A stretch of DNA of 7,147 nt from Erysipelothrix sp. (GCA_030152625.1 JASLJD010000044.1:1-7147); one strand, 5' to 3'. Numbered from the stretch's first letter, positions 1 to 6,563 are shown. Notes: generated from the sequence alone by a model not told the origin. A program made the numbers and translations.

Positions 1-539
1 AAGTCAAGTTGCTGATCGGCTGCTTCGTTACTTTTTAGGTATTCTTTGTAGATATCCTCCCTCGAAACGCCTAAAGCTTTTAAAATAAAACTAACAGCTA
101 AACCAGTACGATCTTTACCGGCTGAACAATGGATATAAAAAGCTCCTTCACGCTCTAACAAGAGATCAAATATTTGAGCATACATGGCTTGAGCATGTGG
201 CGATAAAATGATTTCTCGATAAAGTTTTTTCATGTTCTCATAAGCTGAGGAATCTGAACTTTTCGCAATCAAATCTTTGGGATCGGCACTGTCTTGATGC
301 ATATCTTTAAGGATATCTAAATGATAGTAGGCATAATTGCCTTTTTGATTGGGTTCTGCTTTTACTTCCAAAGAAGAACGTAAATCAATCACTGTTTTTA
401 TCTTAAGCTCTTCGGTAAAAGTCTGCATAGCCTCTTTGCTCAAATTGGACAATGATGCCCCTCGATACAATAAAGCCTCTTTCATGGGACCTTGTTCTGT
501 TTTGTATGAGCCAAAGTCACGAAAATTAACAATATCCAT
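1..539 (-). CDS. Tyrosine/serine protein phosphatase, Y_phosphatase3 family (C-terminus outside window)
   Basis: The first 179 residues are visible, starting MDIVNFRDFGSY; the 3' end lies beyond the left edge. The N-terminal NFRDFG block and the active-site loop HCSAGKDRTG (Cys138, Arg144) are the hallmarks of the PF13350-type phosphatases, which use a Cys nucleophile through a phosphocysteine intermediate. Listeria LipA and mycobacterial PtpB belong to this group; known members act on phosphotyrosine, phosphoserine/threonine or phosphoinositides. The IDLRS stretch near residues 51-55 is also typical. No signal peptide is seen, so a cytoplasmic location is likely. The ATG is preceded by AAGGAG with 7 bases spacing. 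The gene follows the cydC-like gene after 33 bases and is probably the last or a late operon gene, possibly with its own promoter in that gap. The family call is secure; the substrate is unknown, and nothing in the sequence links it mechanistically to transport. Confidence 0.9.
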   Translation of the reverse strand, partial: MDIVNFRDFGSYKTEQGPMKEALLYRGASLSNLSKEAMQTFTEELKIKTVIDLRSSLEVKAEPNQKGNYAYYHLDILKDMHQDSADPKDLIAKSSDSSAYENMKKLYREIILSPHAQAMYAQIFDLLLEREGAFYIHCSAGKDRTGLAVSFILKALGVSREDIYKEYLKSNEAADQQLD

Positions 540-561
540 GCTATCTCTCCTTCTAAACTCT

Positions 562-570
562 ATTATAACA
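562..570 (-). promoter_or_regulatory. Extended -10 promoter candidate for the phosphatase gene
   Basis: On the minus strand the sequence is TGTTATAAT, a perfect extended -10 (TGn plus TATAAT), between the cydC-like stop and the phosphatase ATG. Initiation about 7 bases downstream would give a leader of roughly 20 bases that contains the AAGGAG site. At 17-bp spacing the -35 position reads GAAACA, a weak match, as is usual for extended -10 promoters. The same 13-bp block (plus strand TCTATTATAACAA) recurs upstream of ltaS at 6561-6573. The phosphatase may therefore be made both from operon read-through and on its own. Confidence 0.5.
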
Positions 571-572
571 AG

Positions 573-2210
573 TTAATCCTTTTCTGTTTCGATCAAACGC
601 CCATTCTTCATTTCTAAGACACGATCACAGATTGCAAGACTGCTTTCTCGATGGGAAACCAAAACAATTGTTTGATCTTTTCGATGTTCGACAAGCGAAC
701 GTAAAATCAAAGCCTCATGATAAGTATCTAAGTTGCTAGTCGGTTCATCGAGCAACCAAAGATCTCGGTTAAAGAGAAACATCCTCGCAAGACTGATCCG
801 TTGTTTTTCTCCAGATGATAAGCTATCTCCCAGCTCATCCAGCTCTGTATCATAGCCATTTTCAAGTTGCATAATACGATCGTGGATGGCTGCCTTTTTG
901 GCCGCTTCCATCACATCTTCATCACTGAAACGAGGATCATTAAAAGAAATATTATAGCGGATGCTGTCTTCAAATAAGAGAGCCTCTTGACTCATCAGCG
1001 ATTGCAAGGATCGTAAAGAAGATAGGCTCAAAGAAGTTAAAGAAGAAGCATTCATTTCAATATCCCCTTCGCTCGGATCCCAAAAACGCATCATTAGTTT
1101 TAATAAAGTCGATTTCCCACTGCCACTTTTTCCTTTAATCCCGACAATTTCTCCACGTTTAATCTCCAAGTTAATGTTTTTTAAAATCATGGCGTCTTCG
1201 TAAGCAAAAAAGACGTTTTTAAAAGTGAGGGTTTTAAACGAATCCAGCTCGATAGGAGCAGGACTTTCCACAATCTCTGCTTCTTCATCTAAGAAGTCCA
1301 CAATTCTTTCAGCACTTGCAAGGGTCTCTTGCAAATCAAAACCTAAATTTGCCAGGGCAATCGAAGGACCAAAAGAATTCAAATATAAAACCAGCATCAG
1401 GATCAAAGAATTAAGCTCGTAGTCACGATGAAAAAGCAAAAGAATCAACGCAATAAAATAAATACTCAGATCAACAGCCATAAAATTGCTAGCATAATTC
1501 ATTCTAAGCTCCGCCTGGTGTTTCGATAAACGATCATGATCCTTTTTTAAAATATTCTTTTGTTTCTTTTGCATTTCAAATTGGCTGATGGAAAAAAGAC
1601 CATAGATGCTTGCGAGAACATTTGAACTGAGATCGCCTTGTGCATTTCGAGCAAGTAAACCGGTATCACGCGAATAGCGATTGGATCGCTTAGGAATGAG
1701 ATAAGCAATCAAAAAATGAGCGAAGAGCGTCATGACAAAGGCCCAAAAAGAATAGCGTAGCATCACCATTGAGATGATCAAAAGATAAATCAGAAAGATA
1801 AGAATCGGTGAAATCGTGTGGGCATAAAAAACTTCAATTAATTCAATGTCCGATGTAATCATGCTGATGAGATCCCCTTGGTTTTTTGCTTCCATTTTAG
1901 CTGGTGCAAGCTCGGACATTTTCGCAAAAACATGATGACGTATCTCCGCTAAAATACGAAAAGCAATATGATGATTTAAAAGTTGTTCTAAATATCGAAA
2001 GACGGCGCGAAAAACGCCTAAGAACAAAATAAACCACAGCCACATATTTTGACCTAAGACAGCTTTAGTGGCTAAGAAGGGAATAAAGCTAGCAGATAAA
2101 TGACCCAGAACACCGAATAAAACTGCAAAAACCATTGCAATGACTAGGGGTTTTAAAAAAGACAATAAACGCCAAATGATTTGAACGGTCGAACGTTTTT
2201 TAGTGAGCAA
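573..2210 (-). CDS. cydC: CydC-type ABC half-transporter (permease fused to ATPase)
   Basis: A 545-residue exporter-fold ABC half-transporter with about six membrane segments in residues 15-290, then a nucleotide-binding domain. Visible motifs are Walker A GKSGSGKST (360-368), Q-loop MSQE (Gln408), signature LSSGEKQ (464-470), Walker B LWLLDE (484-489) and switch His520. The coupling region RYLEQLLNHHIAFRIL (about 72-87) resembles the CydC block RYFERLVSH..FR, as does the SDIELIEVFYAHTISP stretch. In Escherichia coli CydDC exports cysteine and glutathione, is reported to bind haem, and is needed for cytochrome bd. The signature has Ser where canonical LSGGQ has Gly. The start is chosen as TTG at 2210, 9 bases after a perfect AGGAGG; the TTG at 2219 touches that site with no spacing. 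The 11-base overlap with the cydD-like gene points to translational coupling and a heterodimer. The substrate is not known: no cytochrome bd genes are in view and the operon has a Fur-like operator. Confidence 0.85.
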   Translation of the reverse strand: MLTKKRSTVQIIWRLLSFLKPLVIAMVFAVLFGVLGHLSASFIPFLATKAVLGQNMWLWFILFLGVFRAVFRYLEQLLNHHIAFRILAEIRHHVFAKMSELAPAKMEAKNQGDLISMITSDIELIEVFYAHTISPILIFLIYLLIISMVMLRYSFWAFVMTLFAHFLIAYLIPKRSNRYSRDTGLLARNAQGDLSSNVLASIYGLFSISQFEMQKKQKNILKKDHDRLSKHQAELRMNYASNFMAVDLSIYFIALILLLFHRDYELNSLILMLVLYLNSFGPSIALANLGFDLQETLASAERIVDFLDEEAEIVESPAPIELDSFKTLTFKNVFFAYEDAMILKNINLEIKRGEIVGIKGKSGSGKSTLLKLMMRFWDPSEGDIEMNASSLTSLSLSSLRSLQSLMSQEALLFEDSIRYNISFNDPRFSDEDVMEAAKKAAIHDRIMQLENGYDTELDELGDSLSSGEKQRISLARMFLFNRDLWLLDEPTSNLDTYHEALILRSLVEHRKDQTIVLVSHRESSLAICDRVLEMKNGRLIETEKD

Positions 2211-3858
2211 GATTTTCAACCTCCTCTTGTTGCTTATAGAGACGATAATACTCCCCTTTAGCGAGCATCAAATCTTCATGATTACCTCTCTCTACGATGC
2301 GCCCCTCTTTAAAAACATGAATTTGATCGGCTTTTTCTGCATTTTTAAGACGATGTGTGATAAAAAGAACGCCACTTCCTCTTTCCACAAGTTTTTCTAT
2401 TTCTTCCAAAATAATGGTTTCACTTTCAACATCCACATTCGATGTAATCTCATCAAGTAAATAAAAATCACGTTGATTCAATAAAAGACGTGAAAAAGCA
2501 ATGCGCTGTTTCTCTCCGCCTGACAAATTTCGACCGTCTTCATAAATATCTTGATCTAAAGATAGATGATCGAGGTGCAATCTTTCCAAGATAGCTTGAC
2601 AAAGATCTTTTGAATGAGGCACAGCAAGACAGATGTTTTCATACAGATTCATGTTAAAAAGATCGGGACGATTTAAAACAGCCATCATTTGTCTTCGAAA
2701 ATGGTAGTCCTTTAAATCATATTGATCTAAAGAGATTTTGCCATCATATTCGACAAGATCAAGACATGCTTTCATTAAACTGGATTTCCCCGAACCACTT
2801 TCACCCACAATAACATGATACTCGCCCCGTTTTACTTGCAGGTTCATGGATTCTGTGGCTTGAAACCCTTCATAATAAACACTCACATTTTCAAAATGCA
2901 AGGTCTCAGTTTCACAATCTTTGATTATTTTTTTCTCTTTGACTGGTATGGCTAAGAAACGATGAATGCGTTCACTGGCAGCTACTCCATTCATCGATAA
3001 ATGAAAATAGGAACCCAATTGCCGCATTGGGATAAAATAATCAGCTGAAAGCAAAACAATGAAAACAAATGCCCGAAGATCAATACCTCCAGCTCGATAA
3101 GCTTTTACTGAAGCAATCATCGCTAAGGCACTGCCTCCATAAGCAATCAAATCCATCACAGAGATTGAATTCAACTGCATCATTAAAACCCGCATCGTTA
3201 CCAAACGAAAATCTTCCGCTTCTCGATCCAAATCTTTCAAAGCTCTCTGATCTGCCTCATAAATTTTAATCGCTAAAAGACCTTGAAGACGATCTAAAAA
3301 GGTATCGCCTAATTGAGTATATTGTCCCCAATATTTATCCAATAAGTTCTTAGCAATTTTTTGAACAAATACAATGGAAAGCGGAATCAGAGGTACAGCC
3401 AATAATAACATCAAAGCAATTTTAAAATGATAACGACTCAAAACAAGAAAGAGGATAATAGGTGCAAGTAAACTATAGAAAAACTGTGGTATATAAAGAT
3501 GGTAGTAAGCATCTAATTGCGTAACCCCATCTAAGCTCACTTGCACCAACTCTGAAGTCGTCAGTTCTTTTTGATAGTCTGTTTCAATTTGAAATAAGTG
3601 TGTAAATATATTTTGACGCAAGCTTTTTTTAACCACAGTCGAATAATGGCTTGCCAGCCTTTGTTCCATGTATAAAGATAAGGCTTTCAAAATTAAAAAA
3701 AGCACAAAGCGATCAAAAGATGTCCGGGAAAACAAGATGTCAAGAAGTGCTTGAATTAGAAGAATATTCAACAGCAAACTGCTCGTTTTCAAAAGCAAAA
3801 TACAAAAAGTATAAAATCGACTTTCCTCAACAAGATCTAAAAGACGACGGTCAATCAT
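2200..3858 (-). CDS. cydD: CydD-type ABC half-transporter (permease fused to ATPase)
   Basis: A 552-residue exporter-fold half-transporter beginning MIDRRLLDLV. Membrane segments fill residues 15-290, followed by an ATPase domain with Walker A GESGSGKSS (352-360), signature LSGGEKQ (445-451), Walker B FYLLDE (465-470, catalytic Glu470) and switch His502. The stretches MDLIAYGGSALA and YFIPMRQLGSYFHLSMNG are typical of CydD, the partner of CydC in the cysteine/glutathione exporter. The Q-loop Gln is replaced by Asn396 (VLNRPD), which is unusual. The ATG at 3858 overlaps the end of the DUF454 gene by 8 bases and has AAGGAAGGG about 7 bases upstream; an upstream TTG at 3891 would add 11 residues but has no good ribosome site. 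It is followed by the CydC-like partner with an 11-base overlap. Family membership is firm; the true substrate and transport direction are open, as some iron-regulated exporter-fold pairs (YbtPQ, IrtAB) are importers. Confidence 0.85.
   Translation of the reverse strand: MIDRRLLDLVEESRFYTFCILLLKTSSLLLNILLIQALLDILFSRTSFDRFVLFLILKALSLYMEQRLASHYSTVVKKSLRQNIFTHLFQIETDYQKELTTSELVQVSLDGVTQLDAYYHLYIPQFFYSLLAPIILFLVLSRYHFKIALMLLLAVPLIPLSIVFVQKIAKNLLDKYWGQYTQLGDTFLDRLQGLLAIKIYEADQRALKDLDREAEDFRLVTMRVLMMQLNSISVMDLIAYGGSALAMIASVKAYRAGGIDLRAFVFIVLLSADYFIPMRQLGSYFHLSMNGVAASERIHRFLAIPVKEKKIIKDCETETLHFENVSVYYEGFQATESMNLQVKRGEYHVIVGESGSGKSSLMKACLDLVEYDGKISLDQYDLKDYHFRRQMMAVLNRPDLFNMNLYENICLAVPHSKDLCQAILERLHLDHLSLDQDIYEDGRNLSGGEKQRIAFSRLLLNQRDFYLLDEITSNVDVESETIILEEIEKLVERGSGVLFITHRLKNAEKADQIHVFKEGRIVERGNHEDLMLAKGEYYRLYKQQEEVENLAH
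2220..2226 (-). promoter_or_regulatory. Ribosome binding site that decides the cydC-like start
   Basis: The minus strand reads GAGGAGG inside the last codons of the cydD-like gene. The first possible start, TTG at 2219, follows with zero spacing. The next, TTG at 2210, has 9 bases and is the plausible one. No ATG or GTG lies at usable distance, so a TTG start seems real and may keep expression below that of the upstream partner or tie it to ribosomes finishing that gene. Confidence 0.7.
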
Positions 3859-4237
3859 AAACAATCCCTTCCTTTTCTCTTTTCGTCTCAATAAAAAAGA
3901 TAAAATAGATCATTTTACTGATCCAAAAAACTAAAATGATGATCCGAGCCCAGAAAAACTTCGAAAAATAAAAAGCCAGGGCTAAAAAGATTGAAGCAAA
4001 CGATAATATTTTTATTTTTGTTGGCAAAAGCAGGCTTCGCTCTTCAACATACGTTTCAAGATGTTTTCGATAAAAAGAACTCTCTCTTATTTTGCGTTCT
4101 AAACGTTCCGATCCTTGGGATGCACAAAATACTGCAAGCAGTAAAAAAGGAACCGTGGGTAAAAGGGGAAGAAAAGCTCCTAAAAAAGCCAAGCCCAAGA
4201 AGAATAGAGATAATACAATCCATAAATATTTTTTCAT
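3851..4237 (-). CDS. DUF454 / YbaN family small membrane protein
   Basis: A 128-residue hydrophobic protein with the DUF454 signature: an N-terminal membrane segment (about 4-22), the conserved GAFLPLLPTVPF block (about 20-31) leading into a second segment (to ~40), a short charged region with FYRKHLE (about 55-61), and two more membrane segments (about 73-91 and 96-116). Escherichia coli YbaN is a member; the biochemical role of the family is not established. The start ATG at 4237 has AAGGAGGG four bases upstream. It is the first gene of the operon and overlaps the cydD-like gene by 8 bases (ATGATTGA). A Fur-like palindrome abuts its ribosome site, so its expression is probably metal-controlled. 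Position and size would suit an accessory subunit of the following ABC transporter, but that is inference. Confidence 0.85.
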   Translation of the reverse strand: MKKYLWIVLSLFFLGLAFLGAFLPLLPTVPFLLLAVFCASQGSERLERKIRESSFYRKHLETYVEERSLLLPTKIKILSFASIFLALAFYFSKFFWARIIILVFWISKMIYFIFFIETKREKEGIVYD

Positions 4238-4248
4238 ACGCCCTCCTT

Positions 4249-4267
4249 GATAAAGATAATCGTTATC
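4249..4267. promoter_or_regulatory. Fur-box-like operator
   Basis: The plus strand reads GATAAAGATAATCGTTATC. Against the classical 19-bp Fur consensus GATAATGATAATCATTATC this has two mismatches (positions 6 and 14), i.e. 17 of 19 identical. The core GATAA-TCG-TTATC is a perfect inverted repeat. It lies directly upstream of the AAGGAGGG site of the DUF454 gene, where a bound repressor would block initiation or early elongation. A related regulator (Zur, PerR, Mur) cannot be excluded. No clear -35/-10 pair was found in the ~35 bases between the terminator and this ATG, so the promoter itself is unresolved. Confidence 0.7.
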
Positions 4268-4272
4268 GCATT

Positions 4273-4301
4273 AAAAAAAGGCGTTGCCTAGGCAACACCT
4301 T
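4273..4301 (-). terminator. Strong intrinsic terminator
   Basis: On the minus strand a 10-bp stem (arms 4301-4292 and 4287-4278, one G-U pair) with a CTAG tetraloop is followed by a T run reaching 4273. It lies between ltaS and the Fur-like operator. It can serve as a second terminator for ltaS, end a short transcript starting near 4358, or act as an attenuator for the operon if a promoter lies upstream of it. Confidence 0.85.
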
Positions 4302-4364
4302 CATTCTTCTCTTCTTTATCTCTCATCTTATCACCATCTTTATACAGGATTTTTCTTGAACGCT

Positions 4365-4370
4365 ATAATA
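4365..4370 (-). promoter_or_regulatory. Weak promoter candidate (-10 TATTAT) upstream of the strong terminator
   Basis: TATTAT on the minus strand has CTGAGT at -35 with 17-bp spacing, a partial match. Initiation would fall near 4358 and, together with the terminator ending at 4273, define a transcript of about 85 nucleotides. That transcript holds a 12-codon ORF beginning MRDKEEKN (ATG at 4327) whose TAG stop lies inside the terminator stem. Evidence is thin. Confidence 0.25.
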
Positions 4371-4392
4371 TTTGATGTTTTTTTAGCACTCA

Positions 4393-4422
4393 GAAAATGG
4401 CTCCCAATTGAAATGGGAGACC
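4393..4422 (-). terminator. Hairpin terminator just after ltaS
   Basis: Nine bases after the ltaS stop the minus strand forms CTCCCA / TGGGAG (6 bp, 7-base loop), extended by GG/CC past one bulged T, then ATTTTC. The U run is short, so termination may be partial and completed by the stronger hairpin at 4273-4301. Confidence 0.6.
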
Positions 4423-4430
4423 TTAAAGAA

Positions 4431-6398
4431 TTACTCTACTTTTGAACGGTTTTCATGATATTTTATCAAGTTGTTTTCAATCATCTTTGATGAAAGCTCC
4501 AAAGCCTCACTCACTTCTTCAATTTCCTTTTGGATCTCTTCAGATATCTCATCTTTTTTCATGATTTCCTCATTGCTTGCCATATCATAGATTGCTAGAT
4601 TGGAAGAGTTAAAGAAATAATCCTTCGTTAAATAACTTCCATTAGGGAAAATGACTTTATTGTTTTCAACATTGAAAATGTCATGGCCCATCTGATATGG
4701 ATTACTGATGTTCAGCATATTCGCAAGTGTTGGGAAAACATCAATCATTCCTGTCGGTTCAAAGACTCGTTTTTGCATCGAACCGTCTTTGGTCCAAATA
4801 ATCAACGGTGTCTTGCGAACTTGACGTAAGTAAGCATTGTTGATCTCGACATAATTCTCATCCGACTTATCAAGGAATTCACCTGTTTCCGGATCATAAT
4901 TATATACCAATTCATAATCGGACTTCGATATTTTGGCATGATGATCCCCATATATCACAACTGCTGCATTATCTAAGAGACCCGCTTCATCCATCTCCTC
5001 AAAGAAGAGTTCCAAAGCTTGATCTGCATAATTTAAAGACTTCAGGTAATTGGCAATTTCCGCATCTTCAAGATAATCCGTATCAAAGTCACCATAGACA
5101 TCCAATTCATCAAAAGGATAGTGGTTCGATAGGGAAATAATGGTGGACATGATCGGCTGATCCAATTCTTCTTTTCGTTTCTTCAAGATTTCAACCGATT
5201 GCTTATAGAAAGATGGATCGCTTAATCCTAAACCAACAATCTCATCAATTTCATAATATTGTTTATCGATAAACTCATCATAACCCAAGGTGTCATGCAT
5301 GATGTTACGATTCCAAAAGCCACCATTGTTCGCATGCATGCTCATGACATGATAGCCTTTCTCGGATAAAATCTTTTGAATCGTGCTGTAATCTTTATCC
5401 GCATGATCAATGAATACCGTACGATTATTGATTGGATAGAGTGACGTACTGAATGTAAATTCTGTATCACTGCTGGTACCAACAGAATGCTGTGGATAGA
5501 AATTTTCAAAAAACATACCTTCTTTAGCAAGTTGGTTTAAAAATGGTGTGACCTCTCCATCCGAAAAGGCTAAGTCCATCGCAAATGTCTGAGCACTCTC
5601 ATAATGGATGACATAAAGATCTTTACCTTCTAAAACATTGGAATACTGGTTTTTAAGCTTGTTTTCTGTATTATAAGCAACCAAGTCATTCACTTTCTCG
5701 GCATAATCTTCATAATCTGCTTCAACTGTTCTCGGAACCGTCACAACTTTAATAAAATCTGCTGTTGAATAGGAATAGATTCCAAACTCTTCAACAAGAT
5801 ACTCACGATTCCATTGTTTCTGAATTCGACTGATGTCGGTACCCGTAAGCGTAAAAGAAACCCCTACTAAAAGAGCAAGACCCAATGTGAACACACTTGC
5901 AACTTCAAGCATCACACTGTAATTTTTCGTTTGTGACTCAGAATATCTATTCTGCGTATCCTTTTTATACACATAAAAATATAAAAGCACAGGGATTACG
6001 AAGAGAAATGCTTTCCAATCAAAAGTGCTACTAAGATTGTTTTTCATTTCTGTTAAATGTTTTGCTTGTTTAAAAATACCCACAGAAATAAAGGTATTAA
6101 AATGTGTGTAGTATAAGTAATGGGAAAGATTCAACAAGGAAAACAAAATCAAAAAGACCGTATAAACATGTTTTCTTTGCTGATTCGATAACAAAATAAT
6201 TAAGGAACTAATAATTAACACAAAAGCAATCGTTGTGATAAGAGGTTTTAATCGAAAAGCCCCTCCTACGGTTAAGACCCTCAAAATCCAATCACTCATC
6301 GCTGAAAAACCAATTAGAGCCAAGAGTAGCACATTCTCACGCACCACCACTGCAGCTTGTTTTATTTTATTTGTTATTTTTCTTATCAATTTCTTCAT
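4431..6398 (-). CDS. ltaS: Lipoteichoic acid synthase family protein (LtaS-like, sulfatase fold)
   Basis: A 655-residue protein with five N-terminal membrane segments (about 22-43, 52-71, 78-97, 129-144, 163-187) and an extracellular sulfatase-fold domain (about 255-570). LtaS enzymes transfer glycerolphosphate from phosphatidylglycerol to the growing polyglycerolphosphate chain, with Mn2+. Conserved catalytic features are present: the metal-ligand Glu267 in VIHYES, HANNGGFWNR (Trp362, Arg364), His426 in LSNHYPF, and GDHH (Asp485, His486). The nucleophile loop reads VGTSSDTEF; aligned to the Staphylococcus GKTSDSEF the catalytic Thr position holds Ser309, with Thr308 beside it. ATG 6398 is chosen because GAGGTGA (6410-6404) lies five bases upstream; a GTG at 6407 is inside that site. 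The gene appears monocistronic, with its own promoter, a long structured leader and terminators. LTA primase or another glycerolphosphate transferase remains possible. Confidence 0.88.
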   Translation of the reverse strand: MKKLIRKITNKIKQAAVVVRENVLLLALIGFSAMSDWILRVLTVGGAFRLKPLITTIAFVLIISSLIILLSNQQRKHVYTVFLILFSLLNLSHYLYYTHFNTFISVGIFKQAKHLTEMKNNLSSTFDWKAFLFVIPVLLYFYVYKKDTQNRYSESQTKNYSVMLEVASVFTLGLALLVGVSFTLTGTDISRIQKQWNREYLVEEFGIYSYSTADFIKVVTVPRTVEADYEDYAEKVNDLVAYNTENKLKNQYSNVLEGKDLYVIHYESAQTFAMDLAFSDGEVTPFLNQLAKEGMFFENFYPQHSVGTSSDTEFTFSTSLYPINNRTVFIDHADKDYSTIQKILSEKGYHVMSMHANNGGFWNRNIMHDTLGYDEFIDKQYYEIDEIVGLGLSDPSFYKQSVEILKKRKEELDQPIMSTIISLSNHYPFDELDVYGDFDTDYLEDAEIANYLKSLNYADQALELFFEEMDEAGLLDNAAVVIYGDHHAKISKSDYELVYNYDPETGEFLDKSDENYVEINNAYLRQVRKTPLIIWTKDGSMQKRVFEPTGMIDVFPTLANMLNISNPYQMGHDIFNVENNKVIFPNGSYLTKDYFFNSSNLAIYDMASNEEIMKKDEISEEIQKEIEEVSEALELSSKMIENNLIKYHENRSKVE

Positions 6399-6403
6399 TT
6401 CAC

Positions 6404-6410
6404 TCACCTC
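6404..6410 (-). promoter_or_regulatory. Ribosome binding site that decides the ltaS start
   Basis: The minus strand GAGGTGA matches the anti-Shine-Dalgarno end well and lies five bases before ATG 6398. The upstream GTG at 6407 is part of this site and cannot also use it, so the protein most likely begins MKKLIRK. Confidence 0.75.
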
Positions 6411-6434
6411 AATAAACTTCTCAAAATTTGAACC

Positions 6435-6560
6435 TAGGCACTCAAAAATGAGCCGAATCCTTGGCTCATTATCGTCTTATATCATCTTTCGCCCTTATTT
6501 CCACTTAGCAGCCAAAGATTGAGATATCCATTTTCTACTTTCTAATTGTAATTGTGCCTA
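6435..6560 (-). ncRNA. Candidate structured leader RNA of ltaS
   Basis: The leader between the promoter and ltaS shows three pairings on the minus strand. A 7-bp outer stem TAGGCAC (6560-6554) / GTGCCTA (6441-6435) encloses the domain. An inner helix pairs ATCTTTGGC with GCGAAAGAT around one G-G mismatch (about 6519-6483). An 8-bp hairpin (6470-6447) is followed by five Us. The sequence does not match the conserved cores of the riboswitch classes I can recall (TPP, SAM, c-di-GMP, Mn, fluoride, ZTP, T-box). Whether it is regulatory is inference. Confidence 0.4.
6444..6470 (-). terminator. Terminator-like hairpin inside the ltaS leader (possible attenuator)
   Basis: AATGAGCC pairs perfectly with GGCTCATT over an 8-base loop, followed on the minus strand by TTTTT including the last stem base. 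It lies between the extended -10 promoter and the ltaS ribosome site, where a constitutive terminator would silence the gene, so conditional read-through is likely if it functions. The following TTTTTGAGTGCC can also form a small alternative hairpin with CTCA. Confidence 0.5.
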
Positions 6561-6563
6561 TCT

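Noticed and set aside
3859..3891. N-terminal extension of the cydD-like protein from TTG 3891
   Set aside because: It lacks a ribosome site and would overlap the DUF454 gene by 41 bases; ATG 3858 has AAGGAAGGG at good spacing and gives the usual short CydD N-terminus.
3991..4359. Plus-strand 122-codon open frame opposite the DUF454 gene
   Set aside because: It reads through the strong terminator and the Fur-like box, has no ribosome site and no recognisable family; the opposite strand encodes a clear DUF454 protein.
4364..4369. TATAAT on the plus strand as a promoter
   Set aside because: No TGn and no usable -35; it would only drive antisense RNA into ltaS with no supporting feature.
4383..4391. 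TTAGCACTC, identical to one arm of the CIRCE (HrcA) heat-shock operator
   Set aside because: The second arm GAGTGCTAA is absent at the required 9-base spacing, where CTCCCAATT is found instead; it is part of the ltaS downstream region and is probably chance.
6235..6522. Plus-strand 95-codon open frame across the ltaS start region
   Set aside because: It is a shadow of ltaS on the opposite strand, with no ribosome site and low-complexity composition; it also crosses the structured leader.
6431..6560. tRNA-like reading: 7-bp end stem plus GGTTCAA
   Set aside because: The enclosed region is ~110 bases, there is no D- or anticodon-arm pattern, and GGTTCAA lies outside the stem, not in a T-arm.
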